A stretch of 64,000 bases of DNA, from positions 62,001-126,000 of the forward strand of contig JAFZLD010000010.1 in assembly GCA_017553505.1 (NCBI GenBank), written 5' to 3'. A program made the position numbers and the translations under genes. This document shows positions 61,501-64,000 of the stretch, piece by piece (positions within the stretch are counted from its first letter, which is position 1; each line of letters opens with the position of its first letter). The DNA comes from Lachnospiraceae bacterium. GTDB lineage: Bacteria > Bacillota > Clostridia > Lachnospirales > Lachnospiraceae. The notes beneath the pieces are model-generated. The model was not told the origin of the DNA and did no database searches. It worked only from the letters and a program-made list of their open reading frames with translations.

Positions 61501-63507
61501 GCTGAGTACATTGCAGACAGAAACGCAATCTCTTCACTTTCCGGTGATAAGATCAGCGCATTCAACTTTACACTTATCAGAAACGCAGCTGCATTCAATG
61601 CATCTGTAACCAATGCTGAGACCGGTGAGGTATACCTTTCCAAGGACTTCGGCGAAGCTACAGCTACTTACTACAGCACAACTCAGGCACAGTGGATGTC
61701 CACTAAATTGACTGCTAAGCTTAACTGGGCTGTTACCGACGCAGAAGGCAATGCACTTCCCGACGGCACAAAGGTTAATATTACAGCAACAGCAATTCCT
61801 TCATACTATGTAAAGAATGAAGACAAGCCTTTAGGCAAGGGTATCAGTTACACCATTCCCGTAACTGTAGATAACACCAAGCCTTCAGCAGAACTTAAGG
61901 AATTCACCGAAACTGTTAAGGATGTAAGCGGCAATGTTACCGAGCCCGGTAAGATTACTCTTGCAGTAACCGATAACCGTTACGTTGCAGCAGTTGCAAT
62001 TCTTGCAGCTGATAAGAAGACCGTACTTAACGGATTCGCAGTTAACCAGACTGAACTCGGTGCAACCACCGAAATCAGCTTTGAATATCCTCAGAGACTC
62101 TTCTACATCCTTGTTGTGGACTACGCAGGCAACACTCAGAGATATCGTGTAAATGCAAGCGGTGAGCCCGACGCAACAATTGCAGACAGCATTGAACTCA
62201 GCGCTGAACACCTTACAATGGTTAAGGGCGGCACTGCTAAGCTTGAAGCAACTGTAGGACCTGAAACAATTATTGACGATTCAGTTACATGGGTATCTCT
62301 TGATGAGAGCGTTGTAACAATCGATGAGAACGGTGTACTTACCGCAGTCGGCGAAGGCCGTGCTATCGTAGGCGCACTTACCAACGTACCCGGCGCAGAC
62401 GGCGAACCTCTCGCTGCAGCTTGTGTGGTAGATGTTATTACAATCGAAGCAGACCTTAATACAACCCTTTGGGACGAAGAAGGCGGCGTATACTTCGGAA
62501 GCTTCAACAGTGCAGATCTTACACTTAAGAAGATTTCCGCTAAACAGGCAGCACCTTTCCTTTCTGCAGTAGTCATCGACGGTACCCTTTATTCCGGAAC
62601 CGCTGAGGGTGAATTGTATAAGGTTAACCCGAACACCTTCGAGAGCGAGTTTGTAGGCGAACTTGCAGCAGTCAATACTGACTTTGCATACGGTGTAGGC
62701 AACGGTAAGCTCTATGGTACATACTCTAAGTACTTACTTATTCAGGACTTAGAAGGTAACCTTGAAGACGCTTATGACCTCACAAGATACACAGAAGGCA
62801 ACTACGTAAGCGGTATTGCTTATCTTGGATCTGTATACAACAGAAATTACGGATGCTACATTGACGTATGCTACGTAATCGACGAAGCAGGTATTGTTTA
62901 CAACCTCCTTATTGTAGGTAACCTCGGTATTGTATGCCAGCCTATCGGTGAGAGCGGAATCAGCACCAACGGAGAATGGAAGTACAGCTCACTTTACTAC
63001 GACGCTGATACCGGATTCATCTTCTACAGCTGCTACGACGGAACTGATGATGTATCCTTCTACGCAATCGCTGATTACTACAACAGCCAGACCGATGAGG
63101 AATGGATTGAAGCATACAGACTTGGCCAGTTCACTACCAAGGTATGGCCTGTATCAGGTTTGTACCAGTGGGCATCCGAGAACGCTGCAGTTCCCGAAAG
63201 CGTAACCAAGTTACTTGATACGGTACCTGCTCTTAACACAGATAAGCTTACTTCCGTAGAGAAGATTGACTTCAACAGCAAGAAGACACCTGTCCTTGCA
63301 GAAGACAAAGAAGAAACTACTGAAGAAGCACCTGCAGAAGAAGCAGAAGATGTATCGGACAATGACGCAGCACCTGCTGAAGATGTTTCTGAAAATGAAG
63401 CATCTGAAGAGGCTCCTGCTGAAGACGCAGCTCCCGCAGAAGAAGCTCCCGCTGAGGAAGCTCCTGCCACCGAGCCTGTAACCGATACTTCAGCAAATGA
63501 TGATTGA
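58543..63507 (+). CDS. Large secreted subtilase with embedded dockerin
   Basis: A 1654-residue S8 serine protease of the lactocepin/C5a-peptidase type. Signal peptide to about 30; acidic propeptide to about 185; catalytic Asp210 (AVIDTGLD), His304 (DDHGSHVAG), Asn411 and Ser650 (SGTSMAAPS); PA insert about 490-595. Within the following Fn3-like region, residues 805-864 are a dockerin with two calcium loops (YDIDENGRVSYTDV and FDFNGNGIVDTDDV). A BIG2-like domain spans about 1214-1300, a propeller-like region to about 1560, and an Ala/Pro/Glu tail ends the protein with no LPXTG or SLH anchor. Starts at a TTG after AGGAGGA. The next gene is cohesin-like, so docking on it is plausible. Confidence 0.92.
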   Translation: MRRFRLKALLALVLSLCLSLSALPSGLSFAAEEAESISTEAPILESLDDVSDSDLSVEINAKAIEDEEPEYSEDDTVRVFIVFDDESVVEAGYSTDNIAENNSAMQYSDELTATQEEVIEKIEEEALNGESLDTNYSFTILTNAVSADVKYGTLADIEAVDGVSAVYIAPVYETMGNADPQTMTAGEMVGSYSTWKSGYTGAGMRIAVIDTGLDVNHPSFSEDGFLYGLNETAATNGKTVDSYNLLTAEEIAVSVDKLNASVMYPGLTADDLYVNAKVPFGFNYVDRNLDLKHLIKSDGSHDDHGSHVAGIATANKYINYDGEYRTEELGVVGVAPDAQLFVMRVFGKNGGANSDDYMAAIEDAIILGADSINLSLGSASAGESAEGEAYVDEIFDRLQGSDTLVVISAGNAGSFADHSTYGASLTTDVAVDTVGSPGSYTNAFTVASATNSSLTGYAATFNGEQVVSYQDGSSAPNQPMSSLDVNGTGTEYDYVLIPGYGEEEDFANVDVAGKIVLVSRGNISFYVKHVNAAAAGAIGVFVYNNTDGTIGMNLTGSNATIPCASITLAAAQEIVENSTLDETNGTYTGKVVIVGNKIIDYNVPDAFLMSDFSSWGVPGDLSLKPEITAPGGNIYSTTDEGTYSVLSGTSMAAPSVAGLSALVVQYIEENNLTEKTGLCKRTLAQSLLMSTAIPLEQKDGLLYSPRKQGAGLANALAATTSQAYILVGDKEGNDGKVKIELGDDPNRNGKYSFDFTVYNMGKDTAYFKLDSTTLTEAVLQQYFIANASYELNPKVSIKTGSEALLYDIDENGRVSYTDVYALLYHVNLKKNYNKVSTFPEAFDFNGNGIVDTDDVASLLKAVKRPSKSKINLKEKVFAVKNNAKVSVSIELSNADKQYLNENFENGMYVDGFVKLDGKVDLSVPFLAFYGNWSDSSMYDPFDAMEFFCGDENQLAYNGIEVTNYLSYQFAGDPKNYYFEPNMYATDAEYIADRNAISSLSGDKISAFNFTLIRNAAAFNASVTNAETGEVYLSKDFGEATATYYSTTQAQWMSTKLTAKLNWAVTDAEGNALPDGTKVNITATAIPSYYVKNEDKPLGKGISYTIPVTVDNTKPSAELKEFTETVKDVSGNVTEPGKITLAVTDNRYVAAVAILAADKKTVLNGFAVNQTELGATTEISFEYPQRLFYILVVDYAGNTQRYRVNASGEPDATIADSIELSAEHLTMVKGGTAKLEATVGPETIIDDSVTWVSLDESVVTIDENGVLTAVGEGRAIVGALTNVPGADGEPLAAACVVDVITIEADLNTTLWDEEGGVYFGSFNSADLTLKKISAKQAAPFLSAVVIDGTLYSGTAEGELYKVNPNTFESEFVGELAAVNTDFAYGVGNGKLYGTYSKYLLIQDLEGNLEDAYDLTRYTEGNYVSGIAYLGSVYNRNYGCYIDVCYVIDEAGIVYNLLIVGNLGIVCQPIGESGISTNGEWKYSSLYYDADTGFIFYSCYDGTDDVSFYAIADYYNSQTDEEWIEAYRLGQFTTKVWPVSGLYQWASENAAVPESVTKLLDTVPALNTDKLTSVEKIDFNSKKTPVLAEDKEETTEEAPAEEAEDVSDNDAAPAEDVSENEASEEAPAEDAAPAEEAPAEEAPATEPVTDTSANDD

Positions 63508-63524
63508 AAGGAATGGAGCTAAAA

Positions 63525-64000
63525 GATGAAAAAAATATCAACATCGCTGGCTGCTATTGCGCTTAGCTTAGTATTGGCCCTTAGCTCTATGAGCGCCTAC
63601 GCAGCAGGCAAAGCAAAGAAGTCTAACGACTATTTTAAGACATATGTTTCAACCACACGTGAATACGTTACGGTTGATATCGAACTTGACAGAAGAAGCA
63701 GCTTAACAAGCGGACAGGTAGTATTGTTCTACGATCCCGAGGTTATGGATTTCCAGTGGGGTTACGACAACTCCTTCTTCGACATTGTTGACGTTAATGC
63801 CAATTACGGTAAGGGAGCTATCTCCTTTGCATGGGCATCCGACGAGGCAGCTTACTTCTCAGAGAGCCTAATGAGCCTTACCTTCAAGGTTAAGAACGCT
63901 CAGAACGGTCAGAAGGTTTCTTTTGTCACAGACGTTGTAGAAGCTTATCAGAACTTTGAAGCTTTGGAAAACGGCGAAGACAAGACCTCTACCGCCACTT
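63525..64000 (+). CDS. Secreted cohesin-like protein, partial
   Basis: The gene runs off the right edge; about 158 codons are visible. A signal peptide (MKKISTSLAAIALSL...SAYAA, cut about residue 27) is followed by a cohesin-type domain: VTVDIELDRR, VVLFYDPEVMDF, GAISFAWAS and LMSLTFKVKN, in the order and spacing of cohesins of cellulosome scaffoldins. It starts 17 bases after the subtilase with a TGGAG site, so both are probably co-transcribed. Whether more cohesins or an anchor follow cannot be seen. Confidence 0.8.

Overview
The window looks like chromosome from a low-to-mid GC, Gram-positive anaerobe of the Clostridia, most plausibly a Lachnospiraceae relative of Butyrivibrio or Pseudobutyrivibrio. 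The reasons are strong purine-rich ribosome binding sites, T-box leaders in front of ileS and trpE, a PyrK/PyrD-1B pair, many lipoproteins, a GH27 alpha-galactosidase, a dockerin-bearing secreted protease next to a cohesin-like protein, and no outer-membrane genes. This assignment is inference; no rRNA is present to confirm it.

Layout. 1-146: start of mscL (minus). 323-3753: a plus-strand operon of three membrane proteins, two with an N-terminal zinc ribbon, plus a GT-C type glycosyltransferase. 3780-5900: a DUF362 protein and a CE1-like esterase, divergently transcribed. 6001-14318: an isoleucine T-box followed by ileS, a glycogen phosphorylase and an aconitase-family hydratase, with no internal promoter seen. 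14420-15306: a gene remnant and a roughly 71-bp periodic array of inverted repeats. 15368-22130 (minus): a complete trpEGDCFBA operon behind a tryptophan T-box. 22271-27695: secreted and accessory genes, including a tandem paralog pair, an EF-hand protein and a degenerate GH9-like lipoprotein. 27819-30225: ddl-murF.

30284-35942 is the most unusual region. It holds two small peptides with strictly spaced cysteines (11 and 12 Cys), a radical SAM-SPASM maturase, an ABC exporter, and between the peptides a PadR/DUF2812/membrane-protein operon. The picture is a radical-SAM RiPP system (ranthipeptide or sactipeptide-like) with two precursors that share a short leader motif but have different cysteine periodicities.

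36002-39775: plsC (minus) and pyrC-pyrK-pyrD. 39891-43192: ispE-gntR-DUF1934 with a GntR-type palindrome at the promoter, flanked by two minus-strand small proteins. 43365-47830: a trigger-factor-like lipoprotein, a hybrid histidine kinase and xpt. 47975-53307: a guanine riboswitch controlling a BMP-family nucleoside importer. 53442-54833: an isochorismatase-family domain fused to a LarC1 nickel-insertion domain. 54891-58236: GH25 lipoprotein, GH27 alpha-galactosidase and a small SLH-like protein. 58543-64000: a 1654-residue subtilase with a dockerin inside it, followed by a cohesin-like secreted protein cut by the window end.

No tRNA, rRNA, CRISPR array, insertion sequence, phage or integrase gene was seen.
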